From Pontivivens insulae (GTDB lineage: Bacteria > Pseudomonadota > Alphaproteobacteria > Rhodobacterales > Rhodobacteraceae): 64,000 bases of DNA. The stretch spans positions 62,001-126,000 of the forward strand of contig NZ_OMKW01000002.1 of the NCBI RefSeq assembly GCF_900302495.1, written 5' to 3'. The notes beneath the pieces were generated by a model. The model worked only from the letters and a program-made list of their open reading frames with translations. It was not told the DNA's origin and searched no databases. This document shows positions 42,094 to 50,341 of this stretch, one piece after another (position 1 is the stretch's first letter; each line of letters opens with the position of its first letter). A program made the translations under genes and the position numbers.

Positions 42094-43050
42094 TCAATCG
42101 CGCAGCGCCATCAGATGGGCCTTTAGCTCTGGTGTCAGATCTTCGTTCAGCCGAAGAACCTTTTGCCCCGCGCGTTGACCCAGCGTTCCAAGCGCCGCGA
42201 AGGTCCCGCTTGCTCCGTTGCCGATGACAAGTTCGACCGTGTCGATGGAGGCGCGGGGCAGGTCGATGATGGTTCCAACCTCCAGATCGGCAAGATCGCC
42301 GAGCGCCAGTTGCTTTCGGGCGATCACCGTGTCGAGATCGACCTGCATGCGCTGTGCTGCCCGTTGCAACTGGTCGTTCCAAAGATCGCGGGACTTATCC
42401 GTTTCGGCCACTTCGCGGGGGGAGGCCGCCTTTATTCCATCGAGCATGGAAAGCGGAATCACGACCTGAACATCGGCATTCCTGGCGGCTTCCCCGATGT
42501 CGAGATTGACCTCGATGACGAGGACATCCGCCGCACGATTGGCGAGGTTGAGCTGGGTGACATTGTCCTCCATCCGGTCGAAGGACATACGCTCACTCAA
42601 GGCAAGGCCCAGCACACGCTCTACGGAGATTGCGAATTCCTGAACCACGATTTCCACAAATCCGGTCGCCAGAGCCGCATCAATCGGGGTGAAGCTGCGT
42701 GCAATGATGGCCGGAGAGGCGTTTGGATCGCCCCCCAATCGCAAATCGACGATGTGATAGACAAGGTCTGAGGTCAGATTGACGAGGGCCTGATCCTGAA
42801 TGCCCTCCAGATGGGCAAGCCCCAGCATCGCGGGCAGATGGATCGTCTCCAGCGTCGCGTCCAGCTTTTGCACGACGCATCTCGTCAGCATCGCACCCAC
42901 GTCACAGCGGAAAAACGCCCTTCCGCTCTTCTCCAACTGGGCACAGAACCCTTGCGCGACTTCGTCAATCTTTGGCAGGGGCGCGCGTCCGACCTGGGGA
43001 TTGGTCAGCTTTCGCTTGAGTACCGCACGATGCATCTCCCCAGTCGCCAT
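42094..43050 (-). CDS. fliM: Flagellar motor switch protein FliM family
   Basis: 318 residues. The middle region (FTPIDAALATGFVEIVVQEF) matches the FliM core, and the C-terminal SpoA domain reads LGDLADLEVGTIIDLPRAS with LRLNEDL at the end. FliM forms the C ring with FliN and FliG and binds CheY-P through an N-terminal LSQxEIDALL peptide. That peptide is not evident here; the N-terminus reads HRAVLKRKLTN. Transcribed alone, divergent from motB and convergent with glpD. fliN and fliG are outside the window. Confidence 0.82.
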   Translation of the reverse strand: MATGEMHRAVLKRKLTNPQVGRAPLPKIDEVAQGFCAQLEKSGRAFFRCDVGAMLTRCVVQKLDATLETIHLPAMLGLAHLEGIQDQALVNLTSDLVYHIVDLRLGGDPNASPAIIARSFTPIDAALATGFVEIVVQEFAISVERVLGLALSERMSFDRMEDNVTQLNLANRAADVLVIEVNLDIGEAARNADVQVVIPLSMLDGIKAASPREVAETDKSRDLWNDQLQRAAQRMQVDLDTVIARKQLALGDLADLEVGTIIDLPRASIDTVELVIGNGASGTFAALGTLGQRAGQKVLRLNEDLTPELKAHLMALRD

Positions 43051-43220
43051 AGAGCCGTATCCTCATCCTTGCTGCGATCTCACCCCTAGGCGCCGAAGGT
43101 TAACAAAACCCTTCGATCCGCAGCTTGGTCGAATACGCCGAAAATCGTCCGTATTTCATTTGGGACCAATTGGTCGCCGGCGGTGTTGAGCCAACAGTCG
43201 CACTGTGGGAGGGCGGGAAC

Positions 43221-43991
43221 ATGGGTCAGAAATCAGCACAAGCGCCAATCATCATCAAACGAGTCAAGAAAACTGCCGGTGGCGGTCATCACGGTGGGGC
43301 ATGGAAAGTTGCCTATGCCGACTTTGTTACGGCGATGATGGCCTTTTTCCTTTTGATGTGGCTGCTGAATGCCACGACTGAAGATCAGCGTATGGCCCTT
43401 GCGACCTATTTCACGCCGACAATCAGCGTCAGCCAGACATCCGGCGGTGGTGATGATGTGCTGATGGGCAGCTCGATCTTCACGCAGGACATCATGCCTC
43501 AAGAGGGCACGGGCGGCGGTGTCGATGATCCAGCCATCACCGATGGCACACTGGAAGCAAGAGCGGTGCTTGAAGCGCTGATCGCAGAAAACGTTTCCGA
43601 TGCAGCGACCGCCGCTGAAATGATCGAGCATATGGGCGTTCGGCTCAGCGATGAGGGCCTGATCATCGAACTGTTTTCGCAGGACGGTCGGCCCCTGTTC
43701 GTCGCCGGAGAATCTGAGTTGACCCGACTTGCAGGAGAAATCCTCGCGATCGTCGCAAGTATGGGGGATGTCGTGACAAACAATATTGCCGTGCAGGTTC
43801 TGCCCACGGATGAGGCTGTGGACAGCGCCCGCTGGCTGACCGTGGAGCGTGCGCAAATCGTGGCCGAAGAGCTGGGGCGGACGGGTCTGCCACTGGAACG
43901 GATCGAGCGTGTGACAGGCGGTTCAACACCGGTTTCCGACCCATCGGAACAGAAGATCCGGATCACCTTTATCAGTTCGCCTCGCGAATAA
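43221..43991 (+). CDS. motB: Flagellar stator protein MotB (atypical C-terminal domain)
   Basis: 256 residues. N-terminal cytoplasmic GGHHGGAWKVAYADFVTAMM contains the proton-binding Asp (D34) in the single membrane helix, followed by MWLLNATT. The C-terminal half is OmpA-like in length and order, but the peptidoglycan-binding GHTD motif is replaced by LPTDEAVD, with a recognisable LTVERAQIVAEELGRTGL helix after it. ATG 43221 follows GGGAGGGCGGG; a longer frame upstream is open but lacks support. motA is not adjacent. Divergent from fliM, 90 bp upstream of flgE. Confidence 0.88.
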   Translation: MGQKSAQAPIIIKRVKKTAGGGHHGGAWKVAYADFVTAMMAFFLLMWLLNATTEDQRMALATYFTPTISVSQTSGGGDDVLMGSSIFTQDIMPQEGTGGGVDDPAITDGTLEARAVLEALIAENVSDAATAAEMIEHMGVRLSDEGLIIELFSQDGRPLFVAGESELTRLAGEILAIVASMGDVVTNNIAVQVLPTDEAVDSARWLTVERAQIVAEELGRTGLPLERIERVTGGSTPVSDPSEQKIRITFISSPRE

Positions 43992-44002
43992 GTCGGGCGG
44001 GA

Positions 44003-44017
44003 TTAGGGAATGCTTAA
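44003..44017. promoter_or_regulatory. CtrA-like box upstream of flgE (TTAG-N7-TTAA)
   Basis: TTAGGGAATGCTTAA is one base from TTAA-N7-TTAA and lies 65 bp before the flgE start, in the gap after motB. It resembles the boxes before flagellin and flgB. Confidence 0.4.
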
Positions 44018-44081
44018 GTGATGATGTGAGAGAGATCCGGAAAGCGGGCCAGTAGGGCAGCGCAAGATGAAGGATCACATC

Positions 44082-45395
44082 ATGAGTATTTCCTCCGCGA
44101 TGAACGCAGGCGTTTCGGGATTGAACGCCAACACCAGTCGGCTTGCGACGATCTCTGACAACATCGCCAACAGTTCGACCAACGGCTACAAGCGCGCGAT
44201 CACCGATTTTGCCTCTATCGCGTTGGGTGAGACCGGGGGGAAATACACCGCGGGTGGTGTCACAACGACCAGCTTTCGAAATATTCAGGAGCAGGGGACT
44301 GTCGTCACCACCTCCAATGCGACGGACATTGCCGTGCGCGGGCGCGGCCTGCTGCCTGTAACTCCAATCGCTGGGGTCGAGGCGGCCGGAACCCCCGAAT
44401 TGATGCTGGTCACAACCGGATCCTTCCAGCCTGATGCGGGTGGATATCTGCGCACACCCGGCGGCTTGGCCCTGTTGGGCTGGCCTGCGGATGCGCAAGG
44501 CTCCGTTGCCGCGCAACCGCGCGACAGCGCGGCAGGGCTTGAACCGGTCCGAATTTCGGGCGGGGCGATTGCAAGCGAGGCGACAGAGAATATCGGCTTT
44601 GGTGCAAACCTGCCCGCCGCTGCGACCCGGGCTGGCGAGCCTGCAACACCGCTCGACATCGGCGTCGAATATTTCGGAAATCTGGGCACGTCAGAGACTC
44701 TGACGGCACGGTTCACCCCGCAGATTCCAGGAGCGGGTCAATCAAACACTTGGCTGCTCGAACTGTCTGACAGCGCCAGCGGCGGCGGCACGATCGCAAA
44801 TTTCGAGATTGAGTTTGATGACAGCCGTTCAGGAGGCGGTGTTCTGCAAGATGTCCGCCTTCCGGGCGGAGGTGCAATCGGTACTGAAACCTATGATGGA
44901 ACAACCGGCACATTGGAGATTGCGGTTGGTGGTGGGCCGCTCTCGATTCAAATTGGCCGTCTCGGCCAGGACTCGCAGCTGACGCAGCTCGCATCTGATT
45001 TTGCGCCCATCGCAATCACCAAGGATGGCGCACCTGCGGGTAACCTGGCCGGTCTGGATATCAATGAGCGCGGCATGCTGTCCGCAGTCTATGACACAGG
45101 CTTCATTCGCACTCTCTATCAGGTGCCGCTTGCCGATGTGCCAAACATGAACGGTCTGACCTCTCTCGACAATCAGGCCTTCGCGCTGAGCGACACGAGC
45201 GGTTCGTTCTATTTGTGGGATGCGGGTGATGGCCCGACCGGCACCACACTCGGCTTTGCTCAGGAAGAATCGACAACAGACATCGCGGCAGAGCTCACGT
45301 CGCTTATCCAGACACAGCGCGCCTATTCATCGAATGCAAAGGTCATCCAGACAGTCGATGAGATGTTGCAGGAAACCACCAATATCAAACGTTGA
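44082..45395 (+). CDS. flgE: Flagellar hook protein FlgE
   Basis: 437 residues. The N-terminal rod/hook motif reads SRLATISDNIANSSTNGYKRA, FASIALGETGGKYTAGGV follows, and the C-terminus has the hook signature TDIAAELTSLIQTQRAYSSNAKVIQTVDEMLQET. The variable outer domains lie between about 110 and 330. ATG 44082 follows AAGGA at seven bases; an ATG five codons earlier is not favoured. It heads flgE-flgK-flgL-flgI. Confidence 0.95.
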   Translation: MSISSAMNAGVSGLNANTSRLATISDNIANSSTNGYKRAITDFASIALGETGGKYTAGGVTTTSFRNIQEQGTVVTTSNATDIAVRGRGLLPVTPIAGVEAAGTPELMLVTTGSFQPDAGGYLRTPGGLALLGWPADAQGSVAAQPRDSAAGLEPVRISGGAIASEATENIGFGANLPAAATRAGEPATPLDIGVEYFGNLGTSETLTARFTPQIPGAGQSNTWLLELSDSASGGGTIANFEIEFDDSRSGGGVLQDVRLPGGGAIGTETYDGTTGTLEIAVGGGPLSIQIGRLGQDSQLTQLASDFAPIAITKDGAPAGNLAGLDINERGMLSAVYDTGFIRTLYQVPLADVPNMNGLTSLDNQAFALSDTSGSFYLWDAGDGPTGTTLGFAQEESTTDIAAELTSLIQTQRAYSSNAKVIQTVDEMLQETTNIKR

Positions 45396-45407
45396 GCGAG
45401 GTAGGTC

Positions 45408-46775
45408 ATGAGCCTCAGTAGCGCCCTTTCCAACTCTGCCAGCGGCCTCAACGCGGCGGCGCGTGGCATGCAAACCGTTTCGGACAATGTCGCCAATGCG
45501 TTGACGCCCGGCTATGTGCGCCGCAGTCCCGATGTCGCAAGCCGGGCCGGTGGGGGTGTGGCGATCGGAGCTGACCTGCGTCAGGATGCGCAGCGCCTAA
45601 GCGCCGAACGTCGGCAGGCGGATGCCTCAATCGGCAGTGCCCAAGCCAAGGCGACGGCACTTGATCGTGTCGCGACCGCCTTCGGCATCCCCGGAACAGA
45701 GCACACACTCTCTGCGATGCTCGCCAAACTCGGTGGTGCGCTGGATGCAGCCGCCCTTACCCCGGAAAATCGACAGACATTGATTGATGTGACAGATGCG
45801 GCGTCGCGTCTCTCGGGGCGTATCAATGATATCGCGGCAACGCTGATGGGGGAGCGTCAACGTGCCGACACCGCTGTGGCCAAGGCCGTTGATCGCCTGA
45901 ATACCGGCCTAGCCGAAGTCGAGGGCCTCAATCAGTCCATCGTCATCGCCCGCGCACAAGGCAGCCCGACGGCCAGTCTTCAGGATCAACGTGACGGCGT
46001 CATCGACCGGTTATCAGACATCCTTCCGCTGCGTCGCGTGGAGCGCGAAACCGGCGAGATCGCATTGTTTTCCACACGCGGCGCGGCCCTACTGGACGGC
46101 GACCGCGCTATACTGGCCTTTGATCAGACCCGTGGAATCGGATTTGCGCAAAACCTGACCACAGCTGTCTCAATCGATGGCCGCACGGATACCGCGCGAC
46201 TGCTTTCTGGCGGTGCCCTTGGCGCCAATCTTGACCTGCGAGATGTCTTCTTGCCGCAAATGACGCAGGACTTGAACGGCTTTACGTCCGCCCTCGTGAT
46301 CCGCTTCCAAGACGCGGATCCAGATCGCGGCACCAACCCCGGCCTGTTTGCGGTCAACGATGCCGTTTTGGCCGCACCGGGTGGTGATCAGCTTCCTTTG
46401 GAATTGTCGCTTGCGCCGCAATACGACCCCGCGAAGGGTGGCGACGCGACCAATCTGCGCGGCACCTTAGCGCCAGCGACGGATGGGGCGCGCCATCTGG
46501 CGATGGCGGCCGCGCTGGACCCGGGCGTTGATGGTCTTCAGTCTCGTGCGGTGGATGTGTCGGTTGCGGCAATCAGCACGGCAGACCGCTCCAATCAGTC
46601 GCTCGCCGCCGCGCAAGCTGTCGGTCTGGCTGCTCTCGAAGCGGAACAGACCGCAACCTCGGTGAACACCGATGCTGAGCTTCAAACCTTGCTGGCCTAT
46701 GAAACAGCCTATGCAGCCAATGCAAGAGTAATCGCCGCCGTGGATGAGATGTTGCGCCGGCTCTTGGAGATCTGA
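45408..46775 (+). CDS. flgK: Hook-filament junction protein FlgK
   Basis: 455 residues. N-terminal SALSNSASGLNAAARGMQTVSDNVANALTPGY motif and C-terminal DAELQTLLAYETAYAANARVIAAVDEMLRRLLE helix define FlgK. It forms the first junction ring above the hook and is exported late with FlgL. It lies 12 bp after flgE and one base before flgL. Length is a little below the average for the family. Confidence 0.94.
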   Translation: MSLSSALSNSASGLNAAARGMQTVSDNVANALTPGYVRRSPDVASRAGGGVAIGADLRQDAQRLSAERRQADASIGSAQAKATALDRVATAFGIPGTEHTLSAMLAKLGGALDAAALTPENRQTLIDVTDAASRLSGRINDIAATLMGERQRADTAVAKAVDRLNTGLAEVEGLNQSIVIARAQGSPTASLQDQRDGVIDRLSDILPLRRVERETGEIALFSTRGAALLDGDRAILAFDQTRGIGFAQNLTTAVSIDGRTDTARLLSGGALGANLDLRDVFLPQMTQDLNGFTSALVIRFQDADPDRGTNPGLFAVNDAVLAAPGGDQLPLELSLAPQYDPAKGGDATNLRGTLAPATDGARHLAMAAALDPGVDGLQSRAVDVSVAAISTADRSNQSLAAAQAVGLAALEAEQTATSVNTDAELQTLLAYETAYAANARVIAAVDEMLRRLLEI

Positions 46776-46776
46776 A

Positions 46777-47742
46777 ATGCAAATTAATAAACTACCTGAC
46801 GGCCTGCGCCTCGCCTCCTTCCAGCGAAAGCAGGCGGAACTTACGACTCAATTGCAGGACGCACGCTCACAGCTCGTCACTGGTGAACGCACCGCGCGCG
46901 ATATCTCCGCCGCATCATCTCTCGCTGAGCTAGAGCATCTGACCGCCCAACGTTTGCGCAACGACGCGGATCAGGCCGTTTTGACGCGGCACGCTGCCCG
47001 GCTGGGCCAGCAGGCGTTGCAGCTGTCAGGTATCTCGGATCAGGTTTCTCGCATGTCCCGCCTCGCCGAATATGCCCAGCCGAACACACTCCCGCCCAGT
47101 GGCTCAGCGTCGCAAGCTCTGGATATCCTCGCAAGCTTGGTCGATCTTCTGAACACAACTGCTGGTGGACGCCCCGTCGCATCGGGCGCGTCGACCGCGA
47201 ATACCCCGCTATCCGCCGAGGCCCTTCTCGCCACGGCGAAGGCGACGATTGCTGCCGCGCCGGATTTCGACACTGGTATCGCGCAAACCTTCGCAACAGG
47301 CGGGCCATTCGAGCAGACCTTTGCAGAGGCTGCTCCTCTGACAAATACTGATCTTGCTGGCGAGCCCTTTGCAGCAGGCCTTCAAACCGACGCAATTCGG
47401 GACAGTCTCAAAACCGCAATAAGCCTTGCCCTGGCTTTTGATGATACGATTTCGCCTCAACAACGCACCGCGGCGGCGATCAGCGCGGGAACGAGTGCGC
47501 CTGACGCTGCAACACAGATGCGAGAGCTGCAAGCCGACATCGGCCGTGCTCAACAGCGCTTGGAAACGGATCAGACCCGGTTAACATCCGAACGGCTTGG
47601 ATTGGATCTGGAGCGGGAAGCGTTGATCGGCGTTGATCCTGCGGAGGCTGCAACGAAAGTTCAGGCATACGAGGCGCAGCTGGAAACGCTCTATATCCTG
47701 ATCCGGCGCACCAACGATCTCAGCCTGGCGCGTATGCTATGA
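46777..47742 (+). CDS. flgL: Hook-filament junction protein FlgL
   Basis: 321 residues with flagellin-like end helices: QRKQAELTTQLQDARSQLVTGERT near the start and the C-terminal YEAQLETLYILIRRTNDLSLARML. The middle is Ala/Thr-rich. It sits between FlgK and the filament. ATG 46777 follows GGAG at eight bases. It overlaps flgI by four bases. Confidence 0.9.
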   Translation: MQINKLPDGLRLASFQRKQAELTTQLQDARSQLVTGERTARDISAASSLAELEHLTAQRLRNDADQAVLTRHAARLGQQALQLSGISDQVSRMSRLAEYAQPNTLPPSGSASQALDILASLVDLLNTTAGGRPVASGASTANTPLSAEALLATAKATIAAAPDFDTGIAQTFATGGPFEQTFAEAAPLTNTDLAGEPFAAGLQTDAIRDSLKTAISLALAFDDTISPQQRTAAAISAGTSAPDAATQMRELQADIGRAQQRLETDQTRLTSERLGLDLEREALIGVDPAEAATKVQAYEAQLETLYILIRRTNDLSLARML

Positions 47743-48833
47743 TCTTGCGTCTTGTTCTGACCCTCATCCTGCTCGCTTCGCCTGCCGTCGCCGATACCGC
47801 CCGGATCAAGGATCTTGTCGAGTTTGAAGGGGTTCGCGGAAATGATCTGGTTGGATACGGCCTGGTCGTGGGGCTTGACGGCACGGGCGATACCCTGCGC
47901 AACACGCCCTTCACGGAAGAGGCTATGGCCAATCTGCTGGAACGGCTCGGCATCAATGTGGCTGGCGAGCAGTTCCGCCCCAGGAACGTTGCGGCAGTGC
48001 TCGTGACCGGCCAGCTGCCACCTTTTGCCCGTAGTGGAGGGTTAATGGATGTGACCGTGTCGACCATCGGCGATGCGCGAAGTCTGATGGGGGGCACTCT
48101 GATCATGACACCGCTGAATGCAGCCGATGGTGAAATTTACGCCGTCGCCCAGGGCTCGGTCATTGCGGGCGGTGTCCGGGCCGAAGGGGACGCGGCGAGC
48201 ATCACTCAGGGTGTACCAACGGCGGGGCTGATCCCGGCTGGCGCGCGGATCGAGCGGGAATTGCCGTTCTCATTCGATTTGATGCAGACCCTCAATCTTG
48301 CGTTACGCGATCCGGATTTCACGACTGCGGCCCGGATTGAGGCTGCGATCAATCGACAGGTCGGTGGTGGCACCGCGCGCATGCTTGATGCCGGCACAGT
48401 TGAGATAAGCGTGCTGTCTTCCGGGTTGACGCCAGCCCGTCTGATCAGCGCGCTTGAAAATATCGAGATTGCCCCCGATCAGCGCGCACGGGTCGTGATT
48501 GATCAGCGCTCTGGTACGATCGTTCTCGGGTCTGATGTACGCATTTCCAGCGTCGCGATCAGTCAGGGAAATCTGACATTGCGCGTGCAGGAGGCCCCGG
48601 TCGTCTCACAGCCCAACCCCTTCGCGCCGGGTGAAACTGTCGTCGTGCCCCGCAGCACTGTCGGTATCGAGGAGGAGCCCGGGATTGGGCTCGCAGTGCT
48701 GCCGGACGCTGTCACCCTGCCGGATGTGGTGGCCGGCCTTAATGCACTGGGGGTGTCGCCGCAGGACATGATCGACATATTGAGCGCAATCAAAGCTGCC
48801 GGTGCCCTGCATGCAGAGTTCATCGTACAATGA
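47739..48833 (+). CDS. flgI: Flagellar P-ring protein FlgI
   Basis: 364 residues with signal peptide (cleavage near AVA, residue 18). Conserved blocks: RIKDLVEFEGVRGNDLVGYGLVVGLDGTGD, VTVSTIGDARSLMGGTLIMTPL, and near the C-terminus VVAGLNALGVSPQDMIDILSAIKAAGALHAEFIV. It forms the periplasmic P ring; FlgH and FlgA are encoded in the first flagellar block. It is the last gene of the block, facing the aspartic protease gene. Confidence 0.96.
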   Translation: MILRLVLTLILLASPAVADTARIKDLVEFEGVRGNDLVGYGLVVGLDGTGDTLRNTPFTEEAMANLLERLGINVAGEQFRPRNVAAVLVTGQLPPFARSGGLMDVTVSTIGDARSLMGGTLIMTPLNAADGEIYAVAQGSVIAGGVRAEGDAASITQGVPTAGLIPAGARIERELPFSFDLMQTLNLALRDPDFTTAARIEAAINRQVGGGTARMLDAGTVEISVLSSGLTPARLISALENIEIAPDQRARVVIDQRSGTIVLGSDVRISSVAISQGNLTLRVQEAPVVSQPNPFAPGETVVVPRSTVGIEEEPGIGLAVLPDAVTLPDVVAGLNALGVSPQDMIDILSAIKAAGALHAEFIVQ

Positions 48834-48900
48834 CCGTTGGTTGTCCCGCGTGGGCCAAACGCTTGCCCTTCGACCAGCTCCGCTCAGCGACTCGCGCCGG

Positions 48901-49575
48901 TCAGTTCCTCAGGATGATGCGGTCGCTGCGGATGGCTGCCTCATCCAGCTGCTCGATGAAGGACATGCCCAAAAGGGAGGTATGCAACTGCCCCTCCTGC
49001 GCCACAGCGCCCTGCACGTCGCGCACAATGATTCCACCGATCCTGATCTCTTCAAAATAGAACGGAGCAACGAAAGAGCGTCCATTCGCTGTCGTCACTG
49101 CCATGGTATAATCGAGCTGATGTTCACGGATGCCAATGCGCATGGCGTCATCATGGCGGAGCAGAACCAGCGAGGCCCCTGTGTCGATAAGCAGACCGAC
49201 CGGGGTCGAGTTCACATCGGCAACGGCACGGAAATGGCCATCCCATGCGCGCATCAACATCACTTCCGTGGCAAGCGTCGCGGGGCGGGTCGATTCGGTC
49301 AACGGTTGTTCCAGCATGGACAACGCAAACAACCTGCCATGTTCGCGATAGGCATATCCTGTGGACAGCGCCAGCGCTGTGACCGACCAGATCACAGGGC
49401 CAATCTGAAACCGACCGGAGCGAGCATATCCGCGCGCGACAGAGATTGAGGCCGCCAACACACATATGCAGAAAGCAAGGGTGAATTGTGCTTCTGGCGA
49501 CACGCGATCAGCTGCGCCGGATACAACCAGCGCACTCAAAACGATCGCCAACACAAGTGTCACCGGCCAGAACAT
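48901..49575 (-). CDS. Membrane-anchored retropepsin-like aspartic protease (clan AA)
   Basis: 224 residues. Three hydrophobic helices occupy about the first 90 residues. The soluble C-terminal domain has the single catalytic motif LLIDTGASLVLLRHDDA and the partner flap/ILG-type strand TSLLGMSFIEQLD, typical of the one-copy bacterial retropepsins (TIGR02281 type) that act as dimers, here on the periplasmic side. ATG 49575 is preferred because AGGGGGA is upstream; ATG 49599 is possible. Substrate unknown. Confidence 0.82.
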   Translation of the reverse strand: MFWPVTLVLAIVLSALVVSGAADRVSPEAQFTLAFCICVLAASISVARGYARSGRFQIGPVIWSVTALALSTGYAYREHGRLFALSMLEQPLTESTRPATLATEVMLMRAWDGHFRAVADVNSTPVGLLIDTGASLVLLRHDDAMRIGIREHQLDYTMAVTTANGRSFVAPFYFEEIRIGGIIVRDVQGAVAQEGQLHTSLLGMSFIEQLDEAAIRSDRIILRN

Positions 49576-49617
49576 CAAACCACAGTCCCCCTTAAGCATC
49601 AGTTTAGGGTCATAACC

Positions 49618-49863
49618 CTAGCGCTTGTCCAGATCATTCGAACGCGCTGCGCGTCCGCCCTTTCGCTTTGGCTTGAAGGCCTTGGCCCGTGCAGGAAGCT
49701 CTTCAAGGATGCGTGCACGCTCTTCAGCGGGGCGCGATCCCCATCCAGCAATCTCGGAGATATGGCGAAAGCAACCGATGCAAAGCCGGCTGTCACGGTC
49801 CACGACGCAGATGTTCACGCACGGGCTCTGCGGCTCTTCACGGGACCACACATCATTCGTCAT
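49618..49863 (-). CDS. DUF1289 small cysteine-rich protein
   Basis: 81 residues. The DUF1289 pattern is clear: SPCVNICVVDRDSRLCIGC, with four Cys likely to bind an Fe-S cluster or zinc, then FRHISEIAGWGSRPAEERARIL. The C-terminal tail is strongly basic (KAFKPKRKGGRAARS). Function is not established. The start overlaps the end of ruvX by 11 bases, so it is translated with ruvX and ccmI. Confidence 0.85.
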   Translation of the reverse strand: MTNDVWSREEPQSPCVNICVVDRDSRLCIGCFRHISEIAGWGSRPAEERARILEELPARAKAFKPKRKGGRAARSNDLDKR

Positions 49864-50341
49864 CTGATTGCTTTCCAATGAAATTTATACGATCCAAAGC
49901 GCCTTGAAGGATATAGGACGCGGCAATGTTGTCGATCACCTGAGATCGTTTCGCCCGGCTGGTATCGGCTTCCAGCAAGGCCCGCTCAGCCGCGACACTC
50001 GACAAGCGTTCGTCCTGAAACAAGATCGGCAATGGGGCGCGCTGGGCCAGGTTGCGGGCAAAGGCGCGCACGGACTGCGCGCGCGGCCCTTCTGAACCGT
50101 CCATATTGAGTGGTAGCCCGATCACCACGCCGCAAATCGACCGATTCGCGATGATTTCGTCCAAGCGCAAGGCATCCTGACTGAACTTCTTGCGCCGTAT
50201 CGTTTCAAGCGGGCTGGCAACCTGACGCAGTGGGTCGCTGATGGCGACCCCGATCGTCTTCGTACCTGGGTCGAGCCCCATGAGAGCCCCGACGCCCGGC
50301 AGCTCTGTCAGAAAGGCCTCAGCCGTTTCATGCGGCGTCAC
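49853..50341 (-). CDS. ruvX: Putative pre-16S rRNA nuclease / Holliday junction resolvase YqgF
   Basis: 162 residues with an RNase H-like fold. Key motifs: MGLDPGTKTIGVAISD with the first acidic ligand, VIGLPLNMDGSEG, FQDERLSSVAAERAL with DE, and KRSQVIDNIAASYILQGALD with the final Asp. YqgF trims the 5' end of 16S rRNA in E. coli. It starts with GTG overlapping the ccmI stop (GTGA). Confidence 0.93.
   Translation of the reverse strand: MTPHETAEAFLTELPGVGALMGLDPGTKTIGVAISDPLRQVASPLETIRRKKFSQDALRLDEIIANRSICGVVIGLPLNMDGSEGPRAQSVRAFARNLAQRAPLPILFQDERLSSVAAERALLEADTSRAKRSQVIDNIAASYILQGALDRINFIGKQSDDE

Noticed and set aside
43085-43110. GGTTAACAAAACC as a full CtrA box for fliM/motB
   Set aside because: Only one half-site is present at correct form; no second TTAA seven bases away on either strand.
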